The notes under the pieces: generated by a model
The model's input: the letters and a program-made list of their open reading frames with translations, nothing else
Database searches by the model: none
What the model was told of the DNA's origin: nothing
DNA from: Nocardioides zhouii
Lineage (GTDB): Bacteria > Actinomycetota > Actinomycetes > Propionibacteriales > Nocardioidaceae
Direction of reading: 5' to 3'
Length of the DNA stretch: 64,000 nt
Assembly: GCF_004137345.1 (NCBI RefSeq)
Contig: NZ_SDWV01000003.1
Location: 1-64,000, forward strand
Shown: in pieces, positions 31,232 to 40,686 of the stretch
Position numbering within the stretch: the first letter of the stretch is position 1
Layout of the letters: each line of letters opens with the position of its first letter
Program-made: the position numbers and the translations under genes

Positions 31232-32481
31232 CGGTCGACTCCTTCGTGGTCCGCGACCAGGTCGGGCAGGTCGTGGCCCATCCGGTCGCGCTTGGTCAGC
31301 AGGTAGGTGAGGTTGTGGTCGTTGGGGTGCGGCGTCAGCGGCACCTGCTCGGCGACGTGGATGCCGAAGTCGGCCAGGCTCGTGGACTTGTCGGGATTGT
31401 TGGTCATCAGCCGCACCGACGAGACGCCGAGGTCGCGCAGCACCTGGGTGGCGGTGCCGTAGTGGCGCGCGTCGGCGGGGAGGCCGAGGTCGAGGTTGGC
31501 GTCGACTGTGTCGCGCCCGCCGTCCTGCAGCTCGTAGGCCTGCAGCTTGGCGAGTAGGCCGATGCCGCGACCCTCGTGGCCGCGGAGGTAGACCACCACT
31601 CCCCTGCCCTCGGCCACGACGCGGGCCAGCGCCTCGTCGAGCTGCGGGCCGCAGTCGCAGCGCTCGCTGCCGAAGACGTCGCCGGTGAGGCACTCGCTGT
31701 GCACCCGCGTGAGCACCGGCTCGTCGCCCGAGATGTCGCCGTGCACCAGCGCGACGTGCTCGCTGCCGTCGATGGTGATCCGGTAGCCGTACGCGGTGAA
31801 CTCGCCGTGCCGGGTGGGCAGCCGGGTCTCCGCCACGCGTACGACGTGACGGCCGTGCCGGCGGCGGTAGCGCACCAGGTCCTCGATCGAGATCATCGCC
31901 AGGCCGTGCTCGTCGGCGAACTCGCGCAGCTCTGGGCCGCGCTTCATCGTGCCGTCGTCGTTGACGACCTCCACGAGCACGCCGGCCGGCGTCAGGCCGG
32001 CGAGCCGGGCCAGGTCGACGGCCGCCTCGGTGTGGCCGCGGCGGACCAGCACGCCGCCCTCGCGGTAGCGCAGCGGGAACACGTGACCGGGTCGGGTCAG
32101 CTCCCACGGCTCGGTCGCCGAGTCGGCCAGCGTGCGGGCCGTGTGGGCGCGGTCGGCGGCGCTGATGCCGGTGCTGACGCCGTCGCGGGCGTCCACCGAG
32201 ATCGTGTACGCGGTGCGCAGCTTGTCCTTGTTGTGCGGGGTCATCAGCGGGATCTCGAGCCGCTCGAGCATGTCGCCCGGCATCGGCACGCAGATCACGC
32301 CGCTGGAGTGGCGGATCGTGAAGGCCATCAGCTCCGGCGTCGCCTTGGCGGCGGCGAAGATGATGTCGCCCTCGTTCTCGCGGTCCTCGTCGTCGACGAC
32401 CACCACCGCCTTGCCGGCGGCGATGTCCTCGATGGCCCGCTCGACGGAGTCCAGGCGCACGCTGCTGGTGGGGTCGCTCAT
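31228..32481 (-). CDS. ribBA: Bifunctional DHBP synthase / GTP cyclohydrolase II
   Basis: Makes both precursors of lumazine. The N-terminal RibB part (about 1-205) has [30 protein letters not shown] and [16 protein letters not shown]. The C-terminal RibA part (about 210-417) has the zinc site [17 protein letters not shown] and the catalytic [10 protein letters not shown], ending with [11 protein letters not shown]. At 417 aa both domains look complete. It overlaps pnuC and ribH by 4 nt each and depends on the riboswitch upstream of ribD. Confidence 0.97.
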   Translation of the reverse strand: MSDPTSSVRLDSVERAIEDIAAGKAVVVVDDEDRENEGDIIFAAAKATPELMAFTIRHSSGVICVPMPGDMLERLEIPLMTPHNKDKLRTAYTISVDARDGVSTGISAADRAHTARTLADSATEPWELTRPGHVFPLRYREGGVLVRRGHTEAAVDLARLAGLTPAGVLVEVVNDDGTMKRGPELREFADEHGLAMISIEDLVRYRRRHGRHVVRVAETRLPTRHGEFTAYGYRITIDGSEHVALVHGDISGDEPVLTRVHSECLTGDVFGSERCDCGPQLDEALARVVAEGRGVVVYLRGHEGRGIGLLAKLQAYELQDGGRDTVDANLDLGLPADARHYGTATQVLRDLGVSSVRLMTNNPDKSTSLADFGIHVAEQVPLTPHPNDHNLTYLLTKRDRMGHDLPDLVADHEGVDR

Positions 32482-33179
32482 ACCGAGACCACCTGCTGGT
32501 CCTGGTCGGTGTCGTCGTGGACGTCCGTCACGGTGAGGGTCGCTCGCCACCACACGAAGAAGCCGATCACCACGAAGACGGCGTAGAAGAGGTACATCCC
32601 GGCGGTCGGGTAGTAGCCCGCCTGGATGAGCGTGGTCACGCCGACGATGTCGACAAGCATCCAGACCAGCCAGAACTCGACCCACCCGCGCGCCATGCCG
32701 TACGTCGCGAGCATCGAGCCGGCGAGGATCCAGGCCTCGGTCGTCGGGCCCCACGAGCCGAGCACCTGGGTGAGGAGGACGTACGCCGCCGCGTAGCCGA
32801 CGACGCCGAGCACGACGAGCTGGCCGCGCTCGGACCACGTCGCCCAGCGCGGAGCGATGGCGCCACCGTCGGAGGCTCCGCCCGAGCGGCGCAGCTGCGA
32901 CCACCGCCACCAGCCGTACACCGACACGGCGGCGAAGAACACCTGGCGTCCGGCCTGGCCCCACAGCGGCTCCTCGATGGAGCCGGAGAACTCGCCGGTG
33001 GCGAAGACGGTGAAGAGCAGCACGTTGCCGACGAGGCCGACCGGCCATGCCCAGAGCAGGCGCTTCATGCCGAGGATCGCGCTGGCGAGTCCGAAGAGGT
33101 TGCCGATCACCTCGCGGGCGCCGAGCGCACCGCCGGGCACCGGGATGGTGCCGTGGATCAGCCATTCGAGCAGGTTCAT
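32478..33179 (-). CDS. PnuC-family transporter in the riboflavin operon, probable riboflavin uptake protein
   Basis: 233 aa with seven to eight hydrophobic helices. PnuC features are the early [21 protein letters not shown], then GNVLLFTVF and [10 protein letters not shown], and the late [22 protein letters not shown]. PnuC proteins usually carry nicotinamide riboside. Members inside flavin-riboswitch operons (PnuX in Corynebacterium) carry riboflavin. Here the gene is translationally coupled between ribE and ribBA under the FMN riboswitch, so riboflavin is the more likely substrate. That is inference from context. Confidence 0.88.
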   Translation of the reverse strand: MNLLEWLIHGTIPVPGGALGAREVIGNLFGLASAILGMKRLLWAWPVGLVGNVLLFTVFATGEFSGSIEEPLWGQAGRQVFFAAVSVYGWWRWSQLRRSGGASDGGAIAPRWATWSERGQLVVLGVVGYAAAYVLLTQVLGSWGPTTEAWILAGSMLATYGMARGWVEFWLVWMLVDIVGVTTLIQAGYYPTAGMYLFYAVFVVIGFFVWWRATLTVTDVHDDTDQDQQVVSV

Positions 33180-33814
33180 CGGGGGTTCTCCTGGGGGTCA
33201 GGTGCGGGGGTGAAGCGGTCGACGAGGCCACTGGTGAGCAGCTTCTCGACGTGCTTGGCGATGACGTCGGCCTCGAGGTTGACCAGGTCGCCGGGCCGGC
33301 GGCTGCCGAGCGTCGTCCGGGCCAAGGTCTCGGGGATGAGGCTGACGGTGAAGCTGGTCTCGCCGGCCTCGACGACCGTGAGGCTCACGCCGTCGACGGT
33401 GATCGAGCCCTTGTCGACGAGGTAGCGCGACAGGTGGGCGGGCAGGGAGATCTCGACGACGTCCCAGTGCTCGCTGGGCGAGCGGGAGATGACCTCGCCG
33501 ACGCCGTCGACGTGGCCCTGCACGATGTGGCCGCCCAGTCGCTTGTCGACGGTGACCGCGCGCTCGAGGTTGACCCGGTCCCCGGGCACGACGCCGCGCA
33601 GCGAGGTCTTGTCGAGCGTCTCCTGCATGAGGTCGGCGGTCCACCGGCCGTCCCCGAGCTCGGAGACCGTGAGGCAGCAGCCGTTGACCGAGATCGAGTC
33701 GCCGAGCACCGTGCCCCCGAGGACGGTGATGGCCGCGACGGTGAGCCGGATGGCGTCGCCCTGGTCGGTGACCTCGGCGATCGAGCCGAGCTCCTCGACG
33801 ATTCCGGTGAACAT
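33176..33814 (-). CDS. ribE: Riboflavin synthase alpha chain
   Basis: Dismutates two lumazines to riboflavin. The 212-aa protein has two tandem lumazine-binding barrels. The first starts [12 protein letters not shown] and includes SVNGCCLTV; the second starts [15 protein letters not shown] and includes [10 protein letters not shown]. The ATG has the site AGGAG and overlaps the ribD stop as TGATG. A trimer is expected from the family. No defect is visible. Confidence 0.97.
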   Translation of the reverse strand: MFTGIVEELGSIAEVTDQGDAIRLTVAAITVLGGTVLGDSISVNGCCLTVSELGDGRWTADLMQETLDKTSLRGVVPGDRVNLERAVTVDKRLGGHIVQGHVDGVGEVISRSPSEHWDVVEISLPAHLSRYLVDKGSITVDGVSLTVVEAGETSFTVSLIPETLARTTLGSRRPGDLVNLEADVIAKHVEKLLTSGLVDRFTPAPDPQENPR

Positions 33815-34866
33815 CAGCTGCTCCTGTGGTCGTGGGTCGGGGTCATGGTCAGTCGCACGTTGGTGTCCTCGCCGTCGTGGCCCTGGAGGACCGTCACGTC
33901 GGACACGTGCAGGTGGAGGGCGTCGGCGATGGTGCCGATCCCGAGGTCGGCGACGGCGCTCGTGCCGGCGCCGAGCAGCATCGGGGCGACGTACGCGACG
34001 ACCTCGTCGACGAGGCCGGCACCCAGGAAGGCACGCGCGAGCGTGGGCCCGCCCTCGAGGAAGACGTGCTGGCGGTCGCGGGCGCGGAGACTCGCGAGCG
34101 CCTCCTGCGGGTCGCGGGTGCGCAGGTGCACGGTCTCGGCGCGATCGTTGAAGATCCGGCGGTCGGTCGGGAGGTCGCGCAGGCCCATCACGGCGCGCAG
34201 CGGCTGCGTGGCAACCGGCTCGTCGACCTCGTCGCGGACCGTGAGCTCGGGGTCGTCGACCTCGACGGTGGCGGTGCCGACCAGCATCGTGTCGCAGAGT
34301 CCGCGCAGGCGGTGGGTGTCGAGGCGCGCGGCGCGGCTGGACACCCAGCGGCTCGTGCCGTCGGACGCGGCGCTGCGACCGTCGAGCGTCGTGGCGAACT
34401 TCCACGTCACGAAGGGCCGCTGGTGCTCGACCGCGAAGCTCCAGACCCGGTTGACCGCGCGCGACTCGTCGGCCATGACGCCGCCCTCGACCTCGATGCC
34501 GGCCTCGCGCAGCCGGTCGGCGCCGCCCCGGGCGACCGGGTTGGCGTCGGACTGCGCGAACACGACACGACGTACGCCGGCAGCGACCAGCGCCTCGGTG
34601 CAGGGTCCGGTGCGACCGGTGTGGTTGCACGGCTCGAGGGTGACGACGGCCGTCGCGCCGCGTACGGCCTCGCCGGCAGCGGCGAGGGCGTCGACCTCGG
34701 CGTGGGCCGAGCCCGCGCCGCGATGGAAGCCCTCGGCGATCGTCGTACCGTCCCTGGCGAGCAGCACGCACCCCACGCGCGGGTTGGGACCGAGCGGGAC
34801 GCCGGGCGTGACGGCGAGCGCCAGGGCGCGCCGCATGGCGCTGCGCTCTGCCTCGCTGCTCGTCAT
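33814..34866 (-). CDS. ribD: Bifunctional riboflavin deaminase/reductase RibD
   Basis: Deaminates and reduces the pyrimidine intermediate. 350 aa. The N-terminal cytidine-deaminase fold has the zinc ligands SAHAEVDAL and TLEPCNHTGRTGPC. The C-terminal dihydrofolate-reductase-like domain begins RPFVTWKFATTLDGR and contains VFLEGGPTLARAFL. It is the first gene of ribDE-pnuC-ribBA-ribH. Its ribosome site GGAGGCGGAG lies directly against the ATG and can be masked by the upstream leader. Confidence 0.97.
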   Translation of the reverse strand: MTSSEAERSAMRRALALAVTPGVPLGPNPRVGCVLLARDGTTIAEGFHRGAGSAHAEVDALAAAGEAVRGATAVVTLEPCNHTGRTGPCTEALVAAGVRRVVFAQSDANPVARGGADRLREAGIEVEGGVMADESRAVNRVWSFAVEHQRPFVTWKFATTLDGRSAASDGTSRWVSSRAARLDTHRLRGLCDTMLVGTATVEVDDPELTVRDEVDEPVATQPLRAVMGLRDLPTDRRIFNDRAETVHLRTRDPQEALASLRARDRQHVFLEGGPTLARAFLGAGLVDEVVAYVAPMLLGAGTSAVADLGIGTIADALHLHVSDVTVLQGHDGEDTNVRLTMTPTHDHRSS

Positions 34867-34916
34867 CTCCGCCTCCGGTCCGGGTGGTACGGACTCTCAG
34901 GGGGCAGGAGACGGAG
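34867..34916 (-). promoter_or_regulatory. Expression platform: hairpin hiding the ribD ribosome binding site
   Basis: The RNA segment CUCCGUCUCC (34916-34907) can pair along its whole length, with one G-U pair, with GGAGGCGGAG (34876-34867), the ribD ribosome site. The enclosed loop of 30 nt contains its own small stem (GTCCG/CGGAC). The first half of the masking strand can instead fold into GGAGC-GT-GCTCC directly after the aptamer, so a switch between two folds is possible. This predicts control of translation initiation. Confidence 0.65.
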
Positions 34917-34953
34917 CACGCTCCCGCAGATCGGGGATGCGTACGAGCCGTCA

Positions 34954-35079
34954 GCGTGCACTTCTCATCCGGACTGTGACCGTCGGTCCAGGATTTCCAC
35001 CTGGTCAACCGGCCACTGGGTGTGGTCGGGTCGCGGACTGTGACCGCCGGTGCGGATTTCCACCGCCCCCAGAGCACGC
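34954..35079 (-). ncRNA. FMN riboswitch (RFN element)
   Basis: The conserved RFN blocks are present in order on the minus strand: GGGGGCGGTGGAAATCCGCA, CCGGCGGTCACAGTCCGCGA, CCAGGTGGAAATCCTGGA, CCGACGGTCACAGTCCGGAT and GAGAAGTGC. The closing helix P1 is GCGTGC (35079-35074) with GCACGC (34959-34954). It lies 88 nt before ribD and should shut the operon down when FMN is abundant. Confidence 0.96.
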
Positions 35080-35208
35080 AAGCTCTTGTGGACGGAACTC
35101 TGCCACAGCGCGGCGCATTCCCTCGCCGGTGTCCGGCCGTGACGTGCGCAACACCTTCCGTGGTCCCGGTCGGCGCTCGCGATCACCCGGGTCGGTTCAG
35201 GACATCCC

Positions 35209-36540
35209 TCAGATGTCGTCGAGGAAGCGGTCGAAGACGCGCGCGCCGAACTCGAGCGCGTCGACCGGCACCCGCTCGTCGACGCCGTGGAAGAGCGCGG
35301 TGAAGTCGAGGTCGGCCGGCAGCCGCAGGGGCGCGAAGCCGTACGACCGCATGTCGAGCTTGCGGAAGTGCTTGGCGTCCGTGCCGCCGCTCATCAGGAA
35401 CGGCGCGACGAGGGCCTCGGGGTCCTCGGCCATCAGGCTGCGGGTCATCGCGGCGACCAGGTCGCCGTCGTACGGCGTCTCCCACGGGTCCTGCTTGGAC
35501 TCGAAGTCGAACTCGATGCCGTCGCCGGCGAGCTCGTGGAGGGTCGCGAAGAACTCGTCCTCGTAGCCGGGCAGGAAGCGGCCGTCGATCGTGGCGTGGG
35601 CGTCGGTCGGGATGACGTTGGTCTTGTAGCCGGCCTTGAGCATCGTCGGGTTGGCGGTGTTGCGGATGACCGCGCCGATCATCTTGGCGGCGTCGCCGAA
35701 CTCCTCGACGAGCGCCTCGGCGTTGTCGGGCGTCGCCTCGGTGCCGGCCAGCTCGCCGATGGTCGCGAGCAGCACCTCCATGGTCGGGGTGAGTCGGACC
35801 GGCCACTGGTGGGCACCGATCCGGCCGACGGCGCCCGCGAGCCGGGTCACCGCGTTGTCGGCGTTGATCATCGAGCCGTGCCCGGCGCGACCGCGAGCGG
35901 TGAGGCGCATCCAGGCCATGCCCTTCTCGGCGGCCTCGATCAGGTAGACCCGACGGCCGCGGACGGTCGCGGAGAAGCCGCCGACCTCGCCGACGGCCTC
36001 GGTGCAGTCGGCGAGGAGGTCGGCGTGCTGCTCGACGAGCAGCTTCGCGCCGTGGCCGCCGCCCGCCTCCTCGTCGGCGGTGAAGCAGAGCACGACCTCG
36101 CGGTCCGGTGCCGCTCCGGCGGCGGCCCGCGCCCGTACGACGCTGAGGAGCATCGCGTCGAAGTCCTTCATGTCGACCGCGCCACGACCCCAGACCTGGC
36201 CGTCCTCGACCTCGCCGCTGAACGGGTCGACCCGCCAGTCCGACGCCTCGGCAGGTACGACGTCGAGGTGGCCGTGGAGCAGCAGCGGGGCACGGCCGTC
36301 GCCACCGCCCCAGCGCGCGACCACGTTGGCCCGACCGGGCTGCCCCTCGATCACCTGGCTGTCGATCCCGACCTCGTCGAGGAGCCCGGCGACGTACTCC
36401 GCGGCCTTGCGCTCCCCCGGACCGTCGTCGGTCCCGTAGTTGGACGTGTCGATGCGGATGAGCTCCTGGCAGAGCTGCACGACCTCCTTCGCGGGGTCGT
36501 AGGAGAGGTCCCGGGAAGGCTGTGCGGAAGCGGCATCCAT
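35209..36540 (-). CDS. M20-family zinc peptidase/deacylase
   Basis: 443 aa, cytoplasmic. The first metal site is in LLHGHLDVVPA, the bridging Asp in GRGAVDMKDFDAML and the catalytic Glu pair in FTADEEAGGGHGA. The lid domain holds TARGRAGHGSM, and the last metal His is in MSGGTDAKHF. It is a dipeptidase or N-acyl amino acid deacylase type; the substrate is uncertain, and ArgE/DapE relatives differ in details. ATG at 36540 chosen; an ATG three codons upstream is possible. It lies downstream of nothing on its strand and ends 129 nt before the riboswitch. Confidence 0.9.
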   Translation of the reverse strand: MDAASAQPSRDLSYDPAKEVVQLCQELIRIDTSNYGTDDGPGERKAAEYVAGLLDEVGIDSQVIEGQPGRANVVARWGGGDGRAPLLLHGHLDVVPAEASDWRVDPFSGEVEDGQVWGRGAVDMKDFDAMLLSVVRARAAAGAAPDREVVLCFTADEEAGGGHGAKLLVEQHADLLADCTEAVGEVGGFSATVRGRRVYLIEAAEKGMAWMRLTARGRAGHGSMINADNAVTRLAGAVGRIGAHQWPVRLTPTMEVLLATIGELAGTEATPDNAEALVEEFGDAAKMIGAVIRNTANPTMLKAGYKTNVIPTDAHATIDGRFLPGYEDEFFATLHELAGDGIEFDFESKQDPWETPYDGDLVAAMTRSLMAEDPEALVAPFLMSGGTDAKHFRKLDMRSYGFAPLRLPADLDFTALFHGVDERVPVDALEFGARVFDRFLDDI

Positions 36541-36577
36541 GCCGTCCATCCTGCCCCAGAGCGGGGCACCTCCCCGA

Positions 36578-36608
36578 TTGAATGTCGAGCCGATCGCTTT
36601 GCTACTGT
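36578..36608 (+). promoter_or_regulatory. Candidate tRNA-Leu promoter
   Basis: TTGAAT and TACTGT are separated by 19 nt. The -10 box ends 12 nt before the mature tRNA 5' end. The spacing is slightly long. Confidence 0.4.
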
Positions 36609-36620
36609 TCTCCAGCACTC

Positions 36621-36706
36621 GTCCGGGTGGCGGAATTGGCAGACGCGCTAGCTTGAGGTGCTAGTGCCCGTATTAGGGCGTGGGGGTTCAAGTCCCCCCT
36701 CGGACA
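36621..36706 (+). tRNA. tRNA-Leu (anticodon GAG)
   Basis: 86 nt class-II tRNA. The acceptor stem is GTCCGGG with CTCGGAC (one G-U pair), the D-arm is GGCGGAATTGGCAGAC, the anticodon stem is CTAGC/GCTAG around TTGAGGT (anticodon GAG, reading CTC and CTT), the variable arm is GCCCGTATTAGGGC, and the T-arm GGGGGTTCAAGTCCCCC is canonical. The discriminator base is A, and CCA is not encoded. A terminator follows directly. Confidence 0.97.
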
Positions 36707-36711
36707 CTGAG

Positions 36712-36740
36712 AAGGCTCCGGCTCCACGGAGCCTTTTCTT
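36712..36740 (+). terminator. Rho-independent terminator after tRNA-Leu
   Basis: A 9-bp stem AAGGCTCCG/CGGAGCCTT with a 6-nt loop, followed by a T-rich tail (TTTCTT), six bases after the tRNA. Confidence 0.9.
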
Positions 36741-36759
36741 CATTTCAGCTCGACAGACA

Positions 36760-36790
36760 GAGAACCCCAGGCCATCGGCCTGGGGTTCTC
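36760..36790 (-). terminator. Terminator of the permease gene
   Basis: A perfect 14-bp stem (GAGAACCCCAGGCC/GGCCTGGGGTTCTC) around a 3-nt loop, 20 nt beyond the permease stop codon, followed on the minus strand by TGTCTGTC. It may also stop transcripts from the tRNA side. Confidence 0.85.
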
Positions 36791-36810
36791 CGCTTGGGGC
36801 CTCGGCGCCG

Positions 36811-38397
36811 TCAGTCCTTGAACGCGTCGACGACGGCCTGGTCGATCGTCCGTACGGGTCCGGTGAACCACTTCTTCGCCGAGACGGTCCACCAGATGAA
36901 GAGCACGAGTAGCACGGCGAGCACCATGATCGGTGCGTAGTTGACCGCCGCCCAGTCGAACTCGTCGCGCCACGGCGCCCCGAACGGCGACGTGGGCATC
37001 ATCAGCATGAAGCTGACGACGACGATCTCGATGACGGCGACGAGGTTCATCCACTTGTACTTGCTGCCGTTGTTCCAGCTGCCGACCTCGAACGAGTCGC
37101 CGGCCCGCCAGCGCAGGAAGATCGGGATGGCGAAGGAGACGTAGAGGCCGATGACCGACACCGAGGTGACGGCGTAGAACGCGGTCGGGATGCCGTTGAC
37201 CGACTTCAGTGCCGGGAGCGTGATGATCGCGCCGAGCACAGCCGCGAAGATGACGGCGTTGGCCGGCGTGCGCTGGGCGTTGACCTTGGACCAGTAGCGC
37301 GAGCCGGGGACCGCCCGGTCACGGCTGAAGGCGAACATCATCCGCGACGTCGACGTCAGGCAGGCCGTGGCGCAGAACAGCTGCGCGGCCGACGAGATGA
37401 AGAGCAGCAGGCCGCCCCAGGTGGAGCCGAGGGCGGTGTCGAAGACGTACGCGACACCACCGGCGGGGATGCTCGCGTAGTCGGGGACGCCGTCGACCTG
37501 CGGGATCGCGAAGGTGACCGCGAGCAGCAGGATGTAGCCGCCGACGGCGGAGTAGAAGATCGACTGCCAGATGGCCTTGGCGGCGGTCTTGGCCGCGCCC
37601 TGCGTCTCCTCGGACAGGTGCACCGAGGCGTCGAACCCGGTGATCGTGTACTGCGTGAGGATGAAGCCGAACGGAATGATGGCGAAGAAGTAGACGAGGC
37701 CGCTCGTCGACCCGTCCGCCCACCCGGAGCCGTTGAACTTGTCGGTGAAGACCTGGGACACGCTGAGGTGCTGGTCGGGGACGATGATCAGGACGAGGAC
37801 GAGGAACGCGGCGCCCGCGACGTGCCACCACACCGAGACGTTGTTGATCACCGCGAGCAGGTGGCTCGAGAAGATGTTGACCACGGTGATGAACGCGAGG
37901 ATCACCAGGAAGAACACGAACACCACGTTGAGCGAGAACTCGTCCTGCCAGCCCCAGGCCAGGAAGGTCAGGTGGAAGAATGTGGCGCACCCGTACGCGA
38001 CCGAGGCGGTCACGGCGACGAGACCGATCAGGTTGAGCCAGCCGGTGAAGAACCCGGCTGCGGGTCCGCCGAGCTTGGACGCCCAGTAGTAGATGCCACC
38101 CGACGTCGGCATCGCCGAGACGAGCTCGGACATCGTGAAGCCGATGATGAGGATGAAGACCGAGATGATCGGCCACGACCACGAGATCGAGACCGGCCCG
38201 CCGTTCGCGATGCCGGCTCCATAGGTGGTCAGGCAGCCGGCGAGGATCGAGATGATCGAGAACGAGATCGCGAAGTTGGAGAAGCCGGACCAGGATCGGG
38301 CGAGCTCCTGGCTGTAGCCGAGCTTGGCCAGGTGCTTCTCGTCGTCGGTCAGCTCCCGTTCTCCGTCGGACCTTGCAGCGGACTCTGCAGCGGACAT
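36811..38397 (-). CDS. APC-superfamily amino acid/amine permease
   Basis: 528 aa with about twelve membrane helices. It has the hallmark first helix FSNFAISFSIISILAG after LAKLGYSQELARSWSG, then SAMPTSGGIYYWASKLGGP, TITGFDASVHLSEETQGAA and SRDRAVPGSRYWSKV. This pattern fits the amino acid/choline-type (ACT/BAT) branch that includes GABA, choline and ethanolamine carriers. It is divergent from the FadR-type regulator and next to a gamma-glutamylation pathway, so it probably imports that pathway's amine. The ATG at 38397 has the site GAGAGG. An extra upstream frame is not supported. Confidence 0.9.
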   Translation of the reverse strand: MSAAESAARSDGERELTDDEKHLAKLGYSQELARSWSGFSNFAISFSIISILAGCLTTYGAGIANGGPVSISWSWPIISVFILIIGFTMSELVSAMPTSGGIYYWASKLGGPAAGFFTGWLNLIGLVAVTASVAYGCATFFHLTFLAWGWQDEFSLNVVFVFFLVILAFITVVNIFSSHLLAVINNVSVWWHVAGAAFLVLVLIIVPDQHLSVSQVFTDKFNGSGWADGSTSGLVYFFAIIPFGFILTQYTITGFDASVHLSEETQGAAKTAAKAIWQSIFYSAVGGYILLLAVTFAIPQVDGVPDYASIPAGGVAYVFDTALGSTWGGLLLFISSAAQLFCATACLTSTSRMMFAFSRDRAVPGSRYWSKVNAQRTPANAVIFAAVLGAIITLPALKSVNGIPTAFYAVTSVSVIGLYVSFAIPIFLRWRAGDSFEVGSWNNGSKYKWMNLVAVIEIVVVSFMLMMPTSPFGAPWRDEFDWAAVNYAPIMVLAVLLVLFIWWTVSAKKWFTGPVRTIDQAVVDAFKD

Positions 38398-38531
38398 GGG
38401 CGCACCTCTCGCGGGGTCAGTGGGTGATCGGCACGCTAGACCCGGCCGAACCGCTTGTGAATAGTCCCGTGTAAAATTGGTATGAACTCCGACCATTGAC
38501 GTTCGGCTGGAACCTGCACAGACTGGCCCGC

Positions 38532-39266
38532 ATGACCGCCCAGCCGGACGAGCACCTCACTGCCGCGGTGCTCCGGCCAGTGCGCGGACACCATGCGTTC
38601 GAGGCGTGTGTCGAACAGCTCGCGACCGCGATCCGGCTCGGGGTCTACCCCGTCGGGAGCCTGCTACCGCCCGAGCGTGAGCTCGCCGAGCGGCTCGCGG
38701 TCAGCCGCGCCACGCTGCGCGAGGCCATCGCGGCGCTGCGGCAGGCGGGGCTCGTCGAGACGAAGCGCGGCCGGGGCGGCGGGTCGATGGTGACCTCCCA
38801 GGCGCGCGGCCGGTTCACCGGCGGGCTGGCGAAGGTCTCGGCCGCCACGAAGTCCGAGTGGCTCGACGCGCTGGAGTTCCGGCGGGTGGTCGAGCCGGGC
38901 GCCGCGCACCTCGCCGCGAGCCGGCCCCTGACCGATCCCGACCGCGACCGACTGGTCCAGACCGAAGAGGCGGTCCACGGAGCCTCCGGCAAGCGCGCAC
39001 ACCGCCAGGCCGACACCCGGCTGCACCTGACGATCGCCTCGCTGAGCGGCTCTGCCCGGCTGCAGGAGGCCGTCACATCGGTGCAGTCCACCCTCGACTC
39101 GATGCTCGGCGCGATCCCCGCGCTGGAGCCCAACATCGGCCACTCGCACCGCCAGCACCGCCAGATCTGCAAGGCCATCACCGACGGGCGCCCCGACCGG
39201 GCCCGCCAGGTGATGGAGGACCACTGCGACGACACCGCCGCGCTCCTGCGCGGCCTGCTCGTCTGA
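38532..39266 (+). CDS. FadR-subfamily GntR transcription regulator
   Basis: 244 aa. The N-terminal winged helix (about 15-85) has LPPERELAERLAVSRATLRE and ALRQAGLVETKRGRGGGSMV. The C-terminal FCD ligand domain (about 100-240) has EFRRVVEPGAAHLAA, a first metal-type ligand in ADTRLHLTIASLSG and the later HSHRQHRQICKAITDGRPD. It probably senses the amine or a gamma-glutamyl intermediate and controls both the divergent permease and the downstream enzymes. The gap to the permease is 134 nt and holds both promoters. A TGGT-N10-ACCA element there is suggestive only. Confidence 0.92.
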   Translation: MTAQPDEHLTAAVLRPVRGHHAFEACVEQLATAIRLGVYPVGSLLPPERELAERLAVSRATLREAIAALRQAGLVETKRGRGGGSMVTSQARGRFTGGLAKVSAATKSEWLDALEFRRVVEPGAAHLAASRPLTDPDRDRLVQTEEAVHGASGKRAHRQADTRLHLTIASLSGSARLQEAVTSVQSTLDSMLGAIPALEPNIGHSHRQHRQICKAITDGRPDRARQVMEDHCDDTAALLRGLLV

Positions 39267-39308
39267 CCCCTCCGTACATCGCCGCCCCGCCCACCGCTTG
39301 GAGACCTC

Positions 39309-40676
39309 GTGACCACACGCAACGACCGGCACCTCACCATGGAAGCGCTCAGCCAGCGCATCGAGTCCGGCGACGTCGACACGGTCGTGCTGGCCTTCAC
39401 CGACATGCAGGGCCGGCTCCAGGGCAAGCGGCTGCACGGGCGCTACTTCCTCGACCACGTGGTCGGGCACGGCACCGAGGGCTGCAACTACCTCCTGGCC
39501 GTCGACGTTGACATGAACACCGTCGACGGCTACGCGATGACGTCGTGGGAGCAGGGCTACGGCGACATGGAGTTCGCCATGGACGAGCAGACCATCCGGC
39601 TGCTGCCGTGGCTGCCCGCGACCGCGATGGTCCAGTGCGACCTCGAGTGGGCCGACCACCGGCCGGTGGCGGCCAGCCCGCGCGCGATCCTCAAGACCCA
39701 GCTCGACCGGCTCGCCGAGCGCGGCCTGGTCGCACTGGCCGGCACCGAGCTCGAGCTCGTCATCTACGACGACACCTACGAGGAGGCCTGGCGCAAGCGC
39801 TACCAGGACCTCACGCCGGCCAACCAGTACAACGTCGACTACTCGATCCTCGGCACCACGCGCGTCGAACCGCTGCTGCGCGACATCCGCAACCACATGT
39901 ACGCCGCCGGGCTCGACGTCGAGGGCGCCAAGGGCGAGTGCAACTTCGGCCAGCACGAGGTCGGCTTCCTCTTCAACGACGCCCTCACCACCGCCGACAA
40001 CCACGCGGTCTACAAGAACGCCGCCAAGGAGATCGCCGCCCAGCACGGCAAGTCCGTCACCTTCATGGCCAAGCCCAACCAGCGCGAGGGCAACTCGTGC
40101 CACATCCACATGTCGTTCCGCGGCGACGACGGCGAGCTCGTCTTCTGGGACAAGGAGAAGGACGCGCGTACGCCGATGTACGACCGGTTCATCGCCGGCG
40201 TCCTTGCGACCGCGGCCGACTTCACTCTCTTCTTCGCTCCCAACATCAACTCCTACAAGCGGTTCGCCGACGGCTCCTTCGCCCCGACGACGCTGGGCTG
40301 GGGCCTCGACAACCGCACCTGCGCGATGCGGCTGGTGGGCCGCGGGGCCGGCGCCCGGACGGAGAACCGGATCCCCGGCGCCGACGCCAACCCCTACCTC
40401 GCCCTCGCGGCGATGATCGCGGGCGGACTGCACGGGATCGACGAGGAGCTCGAGCTCGAGCCGGAGCTCACTGGCAACGCGTACGCCTCCGACAAGCCGC
40501 GAGTGCCGAGCACGATGGGCGCGGCTCGCGAGAGGTTCCACACATCCGCGGTGGTCCGCGCCGCCCTGGGCGACGAGGTCGTCGAGCACTACGCCAACAT
40601 GGCCGACATCGAGCTGGCGGCGTACAACGCCACCGTCACCGACTGGGAGCTCGTACGCGGCTTCGAGAGGCTGTGA
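39309..40676 (+). CDS. Glutamine synthetase-like gamma-glutamyl-amine ligase
   Basis: 455 aa, GlnA fold. It carries the ATP/glutamate motifs GTELELVIYDD, ECNFGQHEVGFLF, FMAKPNQREGNSCHIHMSF, FAPNINSYKRF, NRTCAMRLVGRG and ENRIPGADANPYLA. It lacks the adenylylation tyrosine loop of true glutamine synthetases. The GNSCHIHMSF form is typical of enzymes that ligate glutamate to polyamines or ethanolamine (PuuA, GlnA3, GlnA4). It would make a gamma-glutamyl amine in the first step of the cluster. GTG start; the aldehyde dehydrogenase gene begins 10 nt after its stop. Confidence 0.92.
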   Translation: MTTRNDRHLTMEALSQRIESGDVDTVVLAFTDMQGRLQGKRLHGRYFLDHVVGHGTEGCNYLLAVDVDMNTVDGYAMTSWEQGYGDMEFAMDEQTIRLLPWLPATAMVQCDLEWADHRPVAASPRAILKTQLDRLAERGLVALAGTELELVIYDDTYEEAWRKRYQDLTPANQYNVDYSILGTTRVEPLLRDIRNHMYAAGLDVEGAKGECNFGQHEVGFLFNDALTTADNHAVYKNAAKEIAAQHGKSVTFMAKPNQREGNSCHIHMSFRGDDGELVFWDKEKDARTPMYDRFIAGVLATAADFTLFFAPNINSYKRFADGSFAPTTLGWGLDNRTCAMRLVGRGAGARTENRIPGADANPYLALAAMIAGGLHGIDEELELEPELTGNAYASDKPRVPSTMGAARERFHTSAVVRAALGDEVVEHYANMADIELAAYNATVTDWELVRGFERL

Positions 40677-40686
40677 GACACCACCC

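Noticed and set aside
38398..38531. TGGT-N10-ACCA element between permease and FadR-type regulator as operator
   Set aside because: The spacing is wide for FadR-family sites and the arms are only 4 bp; kept as a remark, not a feature.
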